Source of the DNA: Myxococcales bacterium | GTDB taxonomy: Bacteria > Myxococcota_A > Polyangia > Polyangiales > Polyangiaceae | Length of the DNA: 59,490 nucleotides | NCBI GenBank assembly: GCA_016212965.1 | Contig: JACRDA010000297.1 | Location: forward strand, 1-59,490 | Direction of reading: 5' to 3' | Shown here: positions 51,798-59,490 of the stretch, in pieces | How the letters are laid out: every line of letters begins with the position of its first letter | Position numbering within the stretch: the stretch's first letter is position 1 | Notes under the pieces: generated by a model | What the model saw: the letters and a program-made list of their open reading frames with translations, nothing else | Told to the model about the DNA's origin: nothing | The model's database searches: none | Program-made: the position numbers and the translations under genes

Positions 51798-52400
51798 ATG
51801 GCGGAGACGAAGCGTCCCAAGCAGCGGGGCACCTCGCGCAGCACCCAGGCCGGGTACGCCGACCCGGCTACCCTCGACCCCGACGCGGTCTCGGGTCCCC
51901 TGGCCCCGCCCGACGCGCTGCCCGGCGAGCAGCCGCCTGCGCCCGACAAAGGCGGTCGCGGGCGTGAGGAGCGCAAGCGGCGCGAGCCGTCGGTCGAGAT
52001 CGCGACCGTCTACGAGCGGCGCTCGGGGTCGTGGGACCCCGTGCCCTGGCGTGCCGTCGAGGTGTGGACCCGCAACCGCATCTACGGTCTCGACGCCCAG
52101 CTCACGTGCATCGAGGTCATCGACCGGATCTCGGGTCGCGCCGAGCACAACCACGTGATGCTCGGTGCGCGCCTGAGCGGCGGGCAACGCCGCGATGGCA
52201 GCGTCGTGTCGATCTCGCAGCCGTTTCCGGTGCCGGGCACCGACGCCGTCTTCAAGCACCAGCCGGCGCGCAAGGGCGCGTTCGGGCGCACCTCGCGCGT
52301 CGAGCGGGTGGTCGTGCGCGTGCGGGTGACGGACGTGAGCTTCGGCGGCAACGACGACGACGAGTGGGCGCGCATCACGGCGGTGCAGGACCGTCGCTGA
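51798..52400 (+). CDS. Conserved-looking hypothetical protein
   Basis: The 200-residue protein has a disordered, charged first third (KRPKQRGTSRSTQAGYADPA, EERKRREPS). A beta-rich domain follows (VEIATVYERRSGSWDPVPW, RAVEVWTRNRIYGLDAQLTC, IEVIDRISGRAEHNHVMLGA and TSRVERVVVRVRVTDVSFGG). No signal, helix or catalytic motif stands out and I do not recognise the family. TAGCGT (51782-51787) lies 10 nt before the ATG, as for several other genes here. The stop overlaps the converging oxidoreductase gene by 26 nt. Confidence 0.6.
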   Translation: MAETKRPKQRGTSRSTQAGYADPATLDPDAVSGPLAPPDALPGEQPPAPDKGGRGREERKRREPSVEIATVYERRSGSWDPVPWRAVEVWTRNRIYGLDAQLTCIEVIDRISGRAEHNHVMLGARLSGGQRRDGSVVSISQPFPVPGTDAVFKHQPARKGAFGRTSRVERVVVRVRVTDVSFGGNDDDEWARITAVQDRR

Positions 52401-53349
52401 GCGGCACGCGCGCGGCCTCGAGCGCCCGCTCCGCGCGCTCGAGCGCGTCCACGGTGAAGACTGCCTCGGCGAAGGAGGTGCGCGGCTCGGTGCGGTACCG
52501 CACCGAGCTCGCGAAGTGCTCGAGCTCGCGCAGGAGCGGCTCGCCGCGCTCGAGCGCCACCCGGCGCGTGGGCACGCCCGTCGCCGTCGCGAGCAGGAGC
52601 GGGGCGTCCGGGGCGAACTCGTCGAGCCACGCGCCCCCCTCGCTGCCCGTGAGGCGCGTGAGGCGCTCGGCCACGGCTGCGTCCGTCGAGAGCACGAGCG
52701 TCGCCTCGAGTCCGGAGGCGAGCTCGACGCGGAGCTCGATCGGCGCGGTGTGCTCGGCCGGCCCGCTGGCGCACCGCGCGAGCTCGACGCGGCGCACGGC
52801 CGAGGGGTCGAGCGCGTGCAGCGTCGCGAGATCGTGCGGCGCGAGCGTCCAGAGCGGCGAGGTGGAGCCCGAGCGCGTGAGCCGGCGGGCCCAGAGGCCG
52901 CGGAGTCGGCCGAGCGCGCCGCTCCGCCCGAGCTCGATGAGCCGCTCGAAGCCGGGGTGGTAGCGGAGCACGTGGCCGGCCATGCCCACGCGCCCGAGGC
53001 GCCGGGCCTCGCTCGCGAGCGTGCGGGCCGCGGCGAGCGTGGTCGCCAGCGGCTTCTCGACGAGCACGTCGAGCCCGGCGCGCAGCAGAGCGAGCCCGTG
53101 GCGGGCGTGAAGCGGCGACGGCGTCGCGACGATCGCGGCGTCGAGGGTCGGGCCGCTCGCGCAGAGCGCGCCGAGGTCGGGGAAGCGCTCGGCGCCCGGC
53201 GCCGTCGCACCCGCGGCGGCGAGCGCGCAGGGATCCCGGTCCACGAGCGCCGCGACCTCGACCCCGGGCAGGCGTGCGAGCGCGCTCCCGAGCCGCAGGC
53301 CCCAGCGCCCGCAGCCGACGAGCGCGACGCGCACCGTGCGCTCGCTCAT
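52375..53349 (-). CDS. Gfo/Idh/MocA-family oxidoreductase
   Basis: The 324-residue protein shows the NAD-binding motif VALVGCGRWGLRLGSALARL, AAIVATPSPLHARHGLALLR, VLVEKPLATTLAAARTLA and MAGHVLRYHPGFERLIELGR. This is the Gfo/Idh family of sugar and cyclitol dehydrogenases. The Lys in EKPLA is intact. It is too divergent from the gene at 21438 to assume the same substrate. A WbpD-like gene lies only 2.3 kb away, so a separate sugar-modification pair is possible. The upstream gene's stop overlaps its ATG (ATGA). Confidence 0.82.
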   Translation of the reverse strand: MSERTVRVALVGCGRWGLRLGSALARLPGVEVAALVDRDPCALAAAGATAPGAERFPDLGALCASGPTLDAAIVATPSPLHARHGLALLRAGLDVLVEKPLATTLAAARTLASEARRLGRVGMAGHVLRYHPGFERLIELGRSGALGRLRGLWARRLTRSGSTSPLWTLAPHDLATLHALDPSAVRRVELARCASGPAEHTAPIELRVELASGLEATLVLSTDAAVAERLTRLTGSEGGAWLDEFAPDAPLLLATATGVPTRRVALERGEPLLRELEHFASSVRYRTEPRTSFAEAVFTVDALERAERALEAARVPLSDGPAPP

Positions 53350-53735
53350 CGCGCCGCCCTCGCGCCCGGGCCGTCGAGCGCGCGCATCGCGTCCCGTCCG
53401 AGCTCGTTGCCGGGGTGGATCGCCGGCCCACCGAGCTCGACGACGAAGCCGTACGAGCGGGCGCTCGCGGCGGGCGTCGCGCTCACGGCGGCGGCGACGC
53501 GCACGCGCTCTAGGCAGCCCGACTCGGTCGCGGTCGACCAGGTGATCGGCTGCTCGGGGTGGCGCTCCGCGAGGATCTCCGGCAGCGATGGGCCGCCGCG
53601 CGCGCGGTACTCGAGCACGAGCGCGAGCGCGCTCTTCTCGTCACCCGCCTGGAAGCGCTGCTGTAGCCACACCATCGTGAGGGCCGCGAGCACGCACGTT
53701 GCGCCTGCGGCGATGACCTTGCTGCGTGGGCCCAC
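53346..53735 (-). CDS. Small single-pass membrane protein of unknown function
   Basis: From the GTG at 53735 the 129-residue protein has one N-terminal transmembrane helix (VIAAGATCVLAALTMVWLQ) and a soluble part with ESGCLERVRVAAAVSATP and YGFVVELGGPAIHPGNELGR. The frame continues upstream without similarity. TATAGA lies about 10 nt upstream on this strand and may be its -10. It overlaps the downstream oxidoreductase gene by 4 nt. I do not recognise a family. Confidence 0.55.
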   Translation of the reverse strand: MGPRSKVIAAGATCVLAALTMVWLQQRFQAGDEKSALALVLEYRARGGPSLPEILAERHPEQPITWSTATESGCLERVRVAAAVSATPAASARSYGFVVELGGPAIHPGNELGRDAMRALDGPGARAAR

Positions 53736-53796
53736 GACCCGGCGTCTATAGCATGGCGTCGGTCGGCGCCCGGCACGCTGGCGCCTCGCCGTGCGC

Positions 53797-54681
53797 TCAC
53801 GCGCGCGGCGCGCGGCGCGGCCCGAGGCGCGGGCCAAGGACGGAGAGCCCGCGGCCGAGCGTCAGGGGCGCGCCGAGCAGCCGGTCCATGCGCCCCTGCG
53901 CCCAGCGGACGAGGCGCGCCCACCCGTCGAGGGTCGGGCGAGCCCTCGGTCCCCGCGTCGCGAGTCTGCCGGCGACGAGCGCGGCGAGCGTGCAGCCCGT
54001 GCCGTGAAGCGGCGGCGTGAGGTGGCGCGGGTGCGCGAGCGCCGTCACCGCCCCGCCCACCGCGAGAAAGTCGCGGACCGGTCCGCGACCGGCGAGGTGC
54101 CCGCCCGGGAGCAGCACCGCGGTGCCCCAGCGGCGCGCCAGCGCGAGCGCCGCCCGCTCCGCCCCGGCCGCGTCGCCGATGGGCGCACCGAGCAGCCGCT
54201 CGGCCTCCGGGACGTTCGGCGTCACGAGCGCAGCTGCGGCACAGAGCGCCTCGAGCGCGCGACCGGACGCGACGTTCAGCGACGGCGCGCCGCTTCGCGC
54301 GCGCGTGGCGCCGAGCACCGGATCGACCACGAGCCGGAGCTCCGGGCGGGCCCGCGCGAACGCCGCGAGCAGGCGGGCGTTGGCGGCGGAGCCGAGCGCG
54401 CCGGTCTTGACGACGTCGATCGGCAGGTCGGCGAAGAGCTCGTCGAGCTGCGCGGCGACGAAGGCGCGCGCGACCGCCCGCACGGCGACGAGCCCGCGCG
54501 TCGACTGCACCGTCAAGGAGGCGCACACGGCGGTCGGCCAGGCGCCGGCCAGCGCGATGGCGCGCGCGTCCGCGAGCACGCCCGCGCCGCCCGAGGGATC
54601 GAGGCCTCCCACCGCGAGCACGACGGCGGCACCGCGCCCGTTGCCGCGTGCCGCTCGCCCGCGCGGGCGTCGCTCCGCCAT
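53797..54681 (-). CDS. thiD: Hydroxymethylpyrimidine/phosphomethylpyrimidine kinase
   Basis: ThiD phosphorylates HMP and HMP-P in thiamine synthesis. The 294-residue ribokinase-fold protein shows VLAVGGLDPSGGAGVLADAR, DVVKTGALGSAANARLLA, LRLVVDPVLGATRARSG, LVTPNVPEAERLLG and the catalytic loop PLHGTGCTLAALVAGRLA. The first residues (MAERRPRGRAARGNGRGAA) are a basic extension. The ATG overlaps the stop of the RND gene by 1 nt (TGATG), so the two are co-translated. No other thiamine gene is adjacent, so kinase activity on a salvage substrate is possible. Confidence 0.88.
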   Translation of the reverse strand: MAERRPRGRAARGNGRGAAVVLAVGGLDPSGGAGVLADARAIALAGAWPTAVCASLTVQSTRGLVAVRAVARAFVAAQLDELFADLPIDVVKTGALGSAANARLLAAFARARPELRLVVDPVLGATRARSGAPSLNVASGRALEALCAAAALVTPNVPEAERLLGAPIGDAAGAERAALALARRWGTAVLLPGGHLAGRGPVRDFLAVGGAVTALAHPRHLTPPLHGTGCTLAALVAGRLATRGPRARPTLDGWARLVRWAQGRMDRLLGAPLTLGRGLSVLGPRLGPRRAPRA

Positions 54682-57122
54682 CACGCACCTCCTGCGCGCG
54701 CCGCGGCCCGAGCCGGCAAGGTGAGCCGCAGACCCGCGGGCACGACGACGAGCGCGACCACGAGGCCGAGCGTCGAGCCGAGCGCTCCCACGATGCCGAG
54801 GTGTCGCAGGCCGTCGAAGTCGCACGCGGCGAGCGCGCCGAAGCCCGCCGCCGTCGTCAGCGCGGTCGCCGCGATGGCGGGCGCCTCGGCGCGCAGCGTC
54901 TCGGCGATCACGCGCTCCCGGTCGCGGCTCGCGCGGGCGCGGTGGAGCAGGAACATCCCCTCGTCCACCGGGATGCCGAGCAGCACCGGCAAGACGAGCG
55001 CGTCGTAGGCGTGAAGCGGGATGCCGGTCAGTCGCACGAGCACGAGCACGCCCGCGACCTCCGCCACGACGACGAGCGCCGCGAGCACCACGTCGCGCAG
55101 GCGGCGCAGCGACCACAGGAGCGCCAGGAGCACGAGCACCCCGGCGCAGGCGCCCACGCGGGGCAGATCGCGCGCGAGCGAGGCGCGCAGCTCGTGATCG
55201 AGCCGGCTGTAGCCGGTGAGCACGGCGCCCGGATCCGCGGCGGCGACGGCGCGGGCCACGGTCTGCTCCTCGCCGGGTTGCGGGTGCAGGTAGAGCGCCA
55301 CCACCGTCTCGGGCCCGTCCGCGCCGAGGTAGCGGGACAGGAGGATGGCGAGCTGCCCTTCCTGCAGCGACGCGAGCGAGATGATCTCGTGCGAGGGCGC
55401 GCGCATGCCGGCGAGCGCCGCGGCGAAGCGCGCCTTCGGTAGATCGAGCTCGGCGAGGGCGGCCTCGAGCGCGGTCGCGCGCGCGGGTAGATCGAGCGCG
55501 TCCCGCTCCGCGAGCCGGTCCCGCTGCGTCTTCTCCGCCGGCGCGAGTAGGCTCGGGGCGTCGAGTGCGGCGACCTCGGGCATCGCCGCGAGGTGCTCGG
55601 CGAGCGCGTCGGCGCGCTCGCGGGCACGCTCGGCGTCCGCGTCGCTCACGACGGCGACCCAGTGCCCCCGCTGCCCGCCGAAGGCCTGGTAGATCCGCTC
55701 CTGCACCTCGGCGGGCTCGAGGTGGCTCGGGCGGACCGCGACGATGGCGTCGGCCACCCGGGGCAGGAAGCCCGCCGCCACGAGCGCGATCGGCGCGAGC
55801 GCGACCGCGGCACACACGACCGCGCGCGCGCGGGTCGCCGTCAGCCAGTGGACGGCGTCGACCCAGCGCGCCCCGCGCGAGGGGCGCGCCGCCTTGCGCT
55901 CGCACAGGGCGCCGATCTCGGGGGTCAGGATGACGATCGCGAGCGCGGTGAGCACCTCGCCGGCCGCGCAGAGCAGGCCGAGCTGCCGGAGCGCGCCGAT
56001 GCCGGAGAGCCCGAGCGAGGCGAACGCGAGCCCCGCGGTCGCGGCGGCGACGAGCACGGGTCGCTGGGTGCGGCGCCGTGCCTCGCGCGCGGCCTCGCGC
56101 GGTGGGAGGCCGGCGGCCCGCGCCTCGAGGAGCGCGGCGTACACGTGCACGCCCGTGTCGACCCCGACCCCGACGACGACCGACGTGAACGCGACCGCGA
56201 TGGCGCTGATGCCGCCCGGCAGGAGCGTCGCCGCTCCCGCCGTCCAGAGCGTGCCGAGCAAGAGCGGCGGCATCACGGCGAGGAGCGCGCGCACGCGCCG
56301 GAACACGAGCGCGAACACGGCGCCCGCCGCCAGGAACGAGAGCGTGCCCGAGCGCGTCATGTCGGCGACGAGCATGCTCTCGGTGGCGACGGCGATCGCG
56401 TGCCCGCCGGTGAGCCCGAAGGCGAGCCCGGGGTGGGCCGTGCGCGCTCGGGCGAGGAGCTCGTTGGCGCCGTCCACGAAGGCGTGCGCGTCCCGCCCGC
56501 GCAGCGCCTCGCCGTGGACCCGCAGGAGCACGAGCCGCGCGCGACCGTCGTCGGTCGCGAAGGCCCCGTCGTCGCGACTGCGCACCCCGGTGCCGCCGTC
56601 GCGCCGCTCGAAGGCGAGCTGCACGAGCCGCAGCGGATCGTGGGCGAGCGAGCGCGAAGCGTGGCCGCTGCCCGGGGCGAGCATCATCGCGAGGCTGTCC
56701 TCGAGCCGGGCCCGCAGGCCGGCGTCGGAGAGGGCGGCGGCGAGCCGCGCGCGACCCGCGGCGTCGGCGTGGCGCCAGGCGAGCATCGGATCGAGCTCGC
56801 CGCGCGCCTCGAGGCGGCTGGCGGCTCGCTCCACGGTCGGGAGCGCCGCGAAGGCCCGGGTGAGCTCCTCGGCGGCGGCCTCGACCCTGGCGGGGTCGGC
56901 ACCCTCGACGAGGACGACCCCGAGGTCGGCTCCGCCGAAGGCGCGCAGGTAGCGCCGGAGCGCGGGAGCCTCGCCGCCGTCCGGCAAGAGGCCCGCCACG
57001 TCGGGATCGAGCCGCAGCCCGAGCCCGACCGCGAGCGCGCTGAGCGCCGCGGTGAGCGCGACGAAGGCGGCCCAGAGGAGCCTCTGCCGGAGCATCCGGC
57101 GCTCGCGTGGATCGCGCGGCAT
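54681..57122 (-). CDS. RND/MMPL-type membrane transporter
   Basis: The protein has about 813 residues from the ATG at 57122, with two halves. Each half has a helix, a large periplasmic domain (near residues 35-250 and 430-630) and a bundle of five helices. Typical segments are SGTLSFLAAGAVFALVFRRV, VAFTSVVVGVGVDTGVHVYA, ALVLPVLLGIPVDEGMFLLH and ATALTTAAGFGALAACDFDG. Some members of this family move lipids, hopanoids or siderophore-like molecules. The acidic residues in the GVGVDTGVH and GIPVDEGMF helices are candidates for proton coupling. Alternative starts are TTG 57188 and ATG 57095. Thiamine genes other than thiD are absent, so the cargo is unknown. Confidence 0.85.
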   Translation of the reverse strand: MPRDPRERRMLRQRLLWAAFVALTAALSALAVGLGLRLDPDVAGLLPDGGEAPALRRYLRAFGGADLGVVLVEGADPARVEAAAEELTRAFAALPTVERAASRLEARGELDPMLAWRHADAAGRARLAAALSDAGLRARLEDSLAMMLAPGSGHASRSLAHDPLRLVQLAFERRDGGTGVRSRDDGAFATDDGRARLVLLRVHGEALRGRDAHAFVDGANELLARARTAHPGLAFGLTGGHAIAVATESMLVADMTRSGTLSFLAAGAVFALVFRRVRALLAVMPPLLLGTLWTAGAATLLPGGISAIAVAFTSVVVGVGVDTGVHVYAALLEARAAGLPPREAAREARRRTQRPVLVAAATAGLAFASLGLSGIGALRQLGLLCAAGEVLTALAIVILTPEIGALCERKAARPSRGARWVDAVHWLTATRARAVVCAAVALAPIALVAAGFLPRVADAIVAVRPSHLEPAEVQERIYQAFGGQRGHWVAVVSDADAERARERADALAEHLAAMPEVAALDAPSLLAPAEKTQRDRLAERDALDLPARATALEAALAELDLPKARFAAALAGMRAPSHEIISLASLQEGQLAILLSRYLGADGPETVVALYLHPQPGEEQTVARAVAAADPGAVLTGYSRLDHELRASLARDLPRVGACAGVLVLLALLWSLRRLRDVVLAALVVVAEVAGVLVLVRLTGIPLHAYDALVLPVLLGIPVDEGMFLLHRARASRDRERVIAETLRAEAPAIAATALTTAAGFGALAACDFDGLRHLGIVGALGSTLGLVVALVVVPAGLRLTLPARAAARAGGA

Positions 57123-57200
57123 CCGGCCCGCCCGGCCGTCCTCGCGTGGGCGATCGCGCTCCGATTTCAAGCCACCGCCATACTGCAAGGCCGCCCAGTC

Positions 57201-57228
57201 TTGTGAAAGTCCGCCCGTCGGGTACTCT
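57201..57228 (+). promoter_or_regulatory. Putative promoter of the Thr-linker lipoprotein
   Basis: TTGTGA (57201-57206) and TACTCT (57223-57228) are 16 nt apart. Transcription would start near 57235, leaving a leader of about 150 nt before the ATG at 57383. This is much longer than the leaders inferred for other genes here. Confidence 0.45.
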
Positions 57229-57382
57229 AGACGCTGGTTCGACTCGTGGCACCTCCGGAGCTTGGCTTGTCGCTCGGGAAGCGCGGCGCTCGTGCGCGTG
57301 CGCCTCGCCTGCGCTCACCTCGTTTCGCGTGTCCTTCGGGCGACGTCCCCGCCGCCCTGCACCGCTCCCTTCGAGGTCCGTC

Positions 57383-58183
57383 ATGCGCAAGCTCGCCGTT
57401 GGCCTGACCCTGTTCCTGGCCGCGTGCGCGACCGGCATCGTGTCCAGCACGGACGACGGCACCGGCGGGACCACGACGACCGGGACCACGACGACGACCG
57501 GCACGACGACGACGACCGGTACGACGACCACGACGGGCACGACGACGACGACGGGCACGACGACGACCACCGGGACCACGACGTCCACCACGACGACCGG
57601 GACCACGACGTCGACCACGACGACCGGCACGACGACCTCCACGACGACGTCGACCAGCACGACGACGTCGACGACCACGAGCGGCTGCGTCGTCACCGAC
57701 ATCCTCCAGGACGGCGGTTTCGAGGCCGGGGCCGGGAGCGGAAACTGGATCGAGTCGTCCACCAACTTCGGGACACCGCTCTGCGACTCGACCTGCCTCA
57801 GCCCGGGCGCGCTCTTCGGGCCCTACGCGGGCGCCTGGTTCTTCTGGGCCGGCGGCATCGCGGGCGCCTACGAGGACGCCTCCGTCTCGCAGATGGTGCA
57901 CATCGGGGTCGGGACGGCCACGCTCGAGTTCCGGTTCGCCATCCCGTCGTGCGACGGCTACGGCTGGGACGCGTTCGAGGCGGCCATCGACGGCACGCAG
58001 ATCTTCTTCGCGGACGATCTCGACCCGTCGTGCGGGGTCAACACCTACGCCCTGAAGAGCTTCGACGTGAGCCAGTGGGCGAACGGCGGCAACCACACGG
58101 TCGCCTTCCACGGCATCACCGACAGCCTGATCGCGGCGACGAACTTCCTCGTCGACAGCGCGCGCCTCGTCGCCTGCCCGTAG
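57383..58183 (+). CDS. Lipoprotein with long Thr-rich linker and C-terminal beta-sandwich-like domain
   Basis: The 266-residue protein has a lipoprotein signal (KLAVGLTLFLAAC, lipidated Cys near residue 15). A Thr-rich linker of about 70 residues made of TTTTGT-type units (roughly residues 29-99) follows. The C-terminal domain (DILQDGGFEAGAGSGNWIES, SQMVHIGVGTATLEFRFAIP, TYALKSFDVSQWANGGNHTV) resembles carbohydrate-binding jelly-roll domains. It should be displayed on the cell surface, with the linker spanning the outer layers. The Thr tract may be glycosylated. The ATG at 57383 was chosen because the signal peptide begins there. Confidence 0.8.
   Translation: MRKLAVGLTLFLAACATGIVSSTDDGTGGTTTTGTTTTTGTTTTTGTTTTTGTTTTTGTTTTTGTTTSTTTTGTTTSTTTTGTTTSTTTSTSTTTSTTTSGCVVTDILQDGGFEAGAGSGNWIESSTNFGTPLCDSTCLSPGALFGPYAGAWFFWAGGIAGAYEDASVSQMVHIGVGTATLEFRFAIPSCDGYGWDAFEAAIDGTQIFFADDLDPSCGVNTYALKSFDVSQWANGGNHTVAFHGITDSLIAATNFLVDSARLVACP
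57467..57679 (+). repeat. Low-complexity ACG/ACC (Thr) coding repeat
   Basis: A run of ACG and ACC codons with GGC/GGG and TCC/TCG interruptions encodes the Thr linker. The opposite strand is open as a Val-rich frame, which is an artefact of the repeat. Such tracts can change length by slippage. Confidence 0.8.
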
Positions 58184-58195
58184 CGCTCGGCGCCC

Positions 58196-59490
58196 TCAGC
58201 GGTCCCCGAGCGCGCGATAGGCGCGCCCGAGCGCGGTCGCGACGGTGGCCTTGCCCCGGGGCGACTGCGGCATCAGTGTCTCGAGCCGGCCCGGCTGGCG
58301 GCGCTCGAGGATGGCGAGCGCGTCACCGACGAGCGGCGGCGGCGCGCCGGAACGCTCCGCGAGCGCGTCGAGCGCGCCCGCGAGCGCCTGGGCCGAGCGG
58401 CGCCCGTCGACGGGCTCGAGCAGGAGCCAGAGCGCGAGCGCCTCGCTCCGGCGCGCCCGCTCCTCGCTCGCCCAGCGCACGACGGGCGCGACCCGCAGGG
58501 CGCCCTCGACCGCCGCGCGCGCCTCCACGCCGGCGGCCACGGCGGCCGGGTCGGCGAGCTTGTGGCGCCCGCTCCGGAGCCGCGCGGCGAGCTCCTCGGC
58601 GGTCAGGTGCCCGAGCCCGAGCGCGACGGCGGCCTCGGCGTCCGTGAGCAGGCGCTCCGTCCAGGCCTTCACCTCCGAGCCACGCGGCCGCGCCTCCGGC
58701 CGCGACGCCACGAGCGCGCCGGCGTGCTGCCGCAGCACGCTCGCGAGCTCGGCCCCGCTCAGGCGCTCGCGCCACCGCGGCACGGCTGCCAGGACGAGCC
58801 GCACGCGGCGCGCGTCGAGTGCGATGACGGCGAGCGCCACGCGGGCGCTCAGGGGCCCGGTGCGCCCCACGGCGAGCGCCACCTGCTCGAGCAGGGCGAG
58901 CGGTCGCGCCGCGAGCTCGAGATCGAGCTCCGCGTCCGCGGGCTCCATCGGCGCCTGGCGCGGTCGGGTCACGCGCGCGGCGAGTGAGGCGAGCGTGGCG
59001 TCCGGGATGCTCGGCTCGCGCCACCCGAGCTCCATCACCGCGGGCGGCACGGCCACCTCGGCCTCGCAGAGCAGGCCGACGAGCTCCGGGCATGCGCGCT
59101 GCCCGCGCGCGAGCACGCGCGGATCGGCCGCGAGGGCCCCCTCGACGAGCGCGCCCGCGAGCTCGCGCGCGTACGCGCGCCGCTCGTCGCTCGAGGCTCG
59201 GCCGAGGCGGGTGGCCGCGTGACGTCCGAGCCCCGAGCCACCCCAGGCGGCGAGTCGCGCCCGGCCCGTCGGCCCTCCCTGCGCGGGTGTCGCGAGCGCC
59301 TTGGCGAGCCCGGCCCAGGTGCGACGGCTGGCCTCCGCGTCGCCATCGGCGGGCGCGCGTAGAGCGATCCCGGCGGCGAGCCCGTCCGCCGCAGCGGTGC
59401 TCGTCGCGCCCGCGACGGCCTGCGCGACGAGCTCCGAGAGCACGCCCGCCGGCAGGATGCGGCCCGCGAGCTCCGCCCCCTCGCCGTCGA
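58196..59490 (-). CDS. Alanine/leucine-rich helical protein of unknown function, N-terminus outside window
   Basis: At least 415 residues are seen from a GTG at 59443. The frame stays open and coding-like to the window edge (GAELAGRILPAGVLSELVAQ), so the true start is probably beyond 59490. The protein is almost entirely helical, for example YARELAGALVEGALAADPRV, LVGLLCEAEVAVPPAVMELG and PRWRERLSGAELASVLRQHA. No catalytic motif is visible. It may be a repeat scaffold of the kind common in myxobacteria. It converges with the Thr-linker lipoprotein gene, 12 nt apart. Confidence 0.55.
   Translation of the reverse strand, partial: DGEGAELAGRILPAGVLSELVAQAVAGATSTAAADGLAAGIALRAPADGDAEASRRTWAGLAKALATPAQGGPTGRARLAAWGGSGLGRHAATRLGRASSDERRAYARELAGALVEGALAADPRVLARGQRACPELVGLLCEAEVAVPPAVMELGWREPSIPDATLASLAARVTRPRQAPMEPADAELDLELAARPLALLEQVALAVGRTGPLSARVALAVIALDARRVRLVLAAVPRWRERLSGAELASVLRQHAGALVASRPEARPRGSEVKAWTERLLTDAEAAVALGLGHLTAEELAARLRSGRHKLADPAAVAAGVEARAAVEGALRVAPVVRWASEERARRSEALALWLLLEPVDGRRSAQALAGALDALAERSGAPPPLVGDALAILERRQPGRLETLMPQSPRGKATVATALGRAYRALGDR

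Noticed and set aside
54682..57765. Very long minus-strand frame upstream of thiD with Val-rich start
   Set aside because: It is an alternative frame of the RND gene and the antisense of the Thr linker. ThiD similarity starts at 54681.

Overview
The window is very GC-rich chromosomal DNA, most likely from a myxobacterium-like member of Myxococcota (Polyangia-type). The signs are: a MYXO-CTERM-like tail on the protein at 17094-20402; lipoproteins with Gly- or Thr-rich linkers (10977-12341, 57383-58183); tightly packed genes with GTGA/ATGA stop-start overlaps; and many GTG starts. The taxonomy is inferred from these features only. I saw no tRNA, rRNA or CRISPR array.

Left part (1-12.3 kb). An arginine-related locus has an M20 peptidase divergent from argC-argB, with a coupled, membrane-anchored DnaJ-like zinc protein downstream. 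An atypical acyl-CoA dehydrogenase follows. Then comes a decayed zone: two broken genes joined tail to tail (4911-5315), a G-rich 27-bp tandem repeat, and a striking 74-bp tandem array of nested palindromes (5567-5889). Next are a class III aminotransferase, an overlapping AlbA/Schlafen-type ATP-binding protein plus ParA-type ATPase pair (7341-9553), and two lipoproteins.

Centre (12.5-41.6 kb). This is a large Wzx/Wzy-type surface-polysaccharide locus in two converging blocks. The plus-strand block (12481-32265) holds a tyrosine autokinase/chain-length regulator, GDP-mannose 4,6-dehydratase, a nucleotidyltransferase-fold protein, an FG-GAP/MYXO-CTERM surface protein and a methyltransferase. 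It continues with WbpB/D/E-like, HisH2/HisF2-like and WbpG-like enzymes, which together point to a diacetamido sugar carrying an acetamidino group. A glycosyltransferase, two fucosyltransferase-like paralogues around a methyltransferase, and a Wzy-type polymerase complete it. The minus-strand block (41584-32404) holds an O-antigen ligase fused to a TPR-like tail, a FlaA1/CapD-type dehydratase, a flippase, a methyltransferase, an epimerase, a sugar-1-phosphate nucleotidyltransferase and a glycosyltransferase.

Right part (41.7-59.5 kb). These are mixed genes: a dienelactone hydrolase behind a CTAG-rich palindrome; a multi-spanning membrane protein; an AbiE-type pair whose toxin lacks its catalytic N-terminal half; an MscS channel; a secreted hydrolase; a HEAT-like repeat protein; a second WbpD-like acetyltransferase; and a PP2C phosphatase with a proline-rich N-terminus. 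An operon of an RND transporter and thiD, a nearby Gfo/Idh oxidoreductase operon, a Thr-linker lipoprotein and a partial unknown gene finish the window.

Several genes have a -10-like hexamer only 5-13 nt before the start codon, which suggests leaderless or very short-leader mRNAs.
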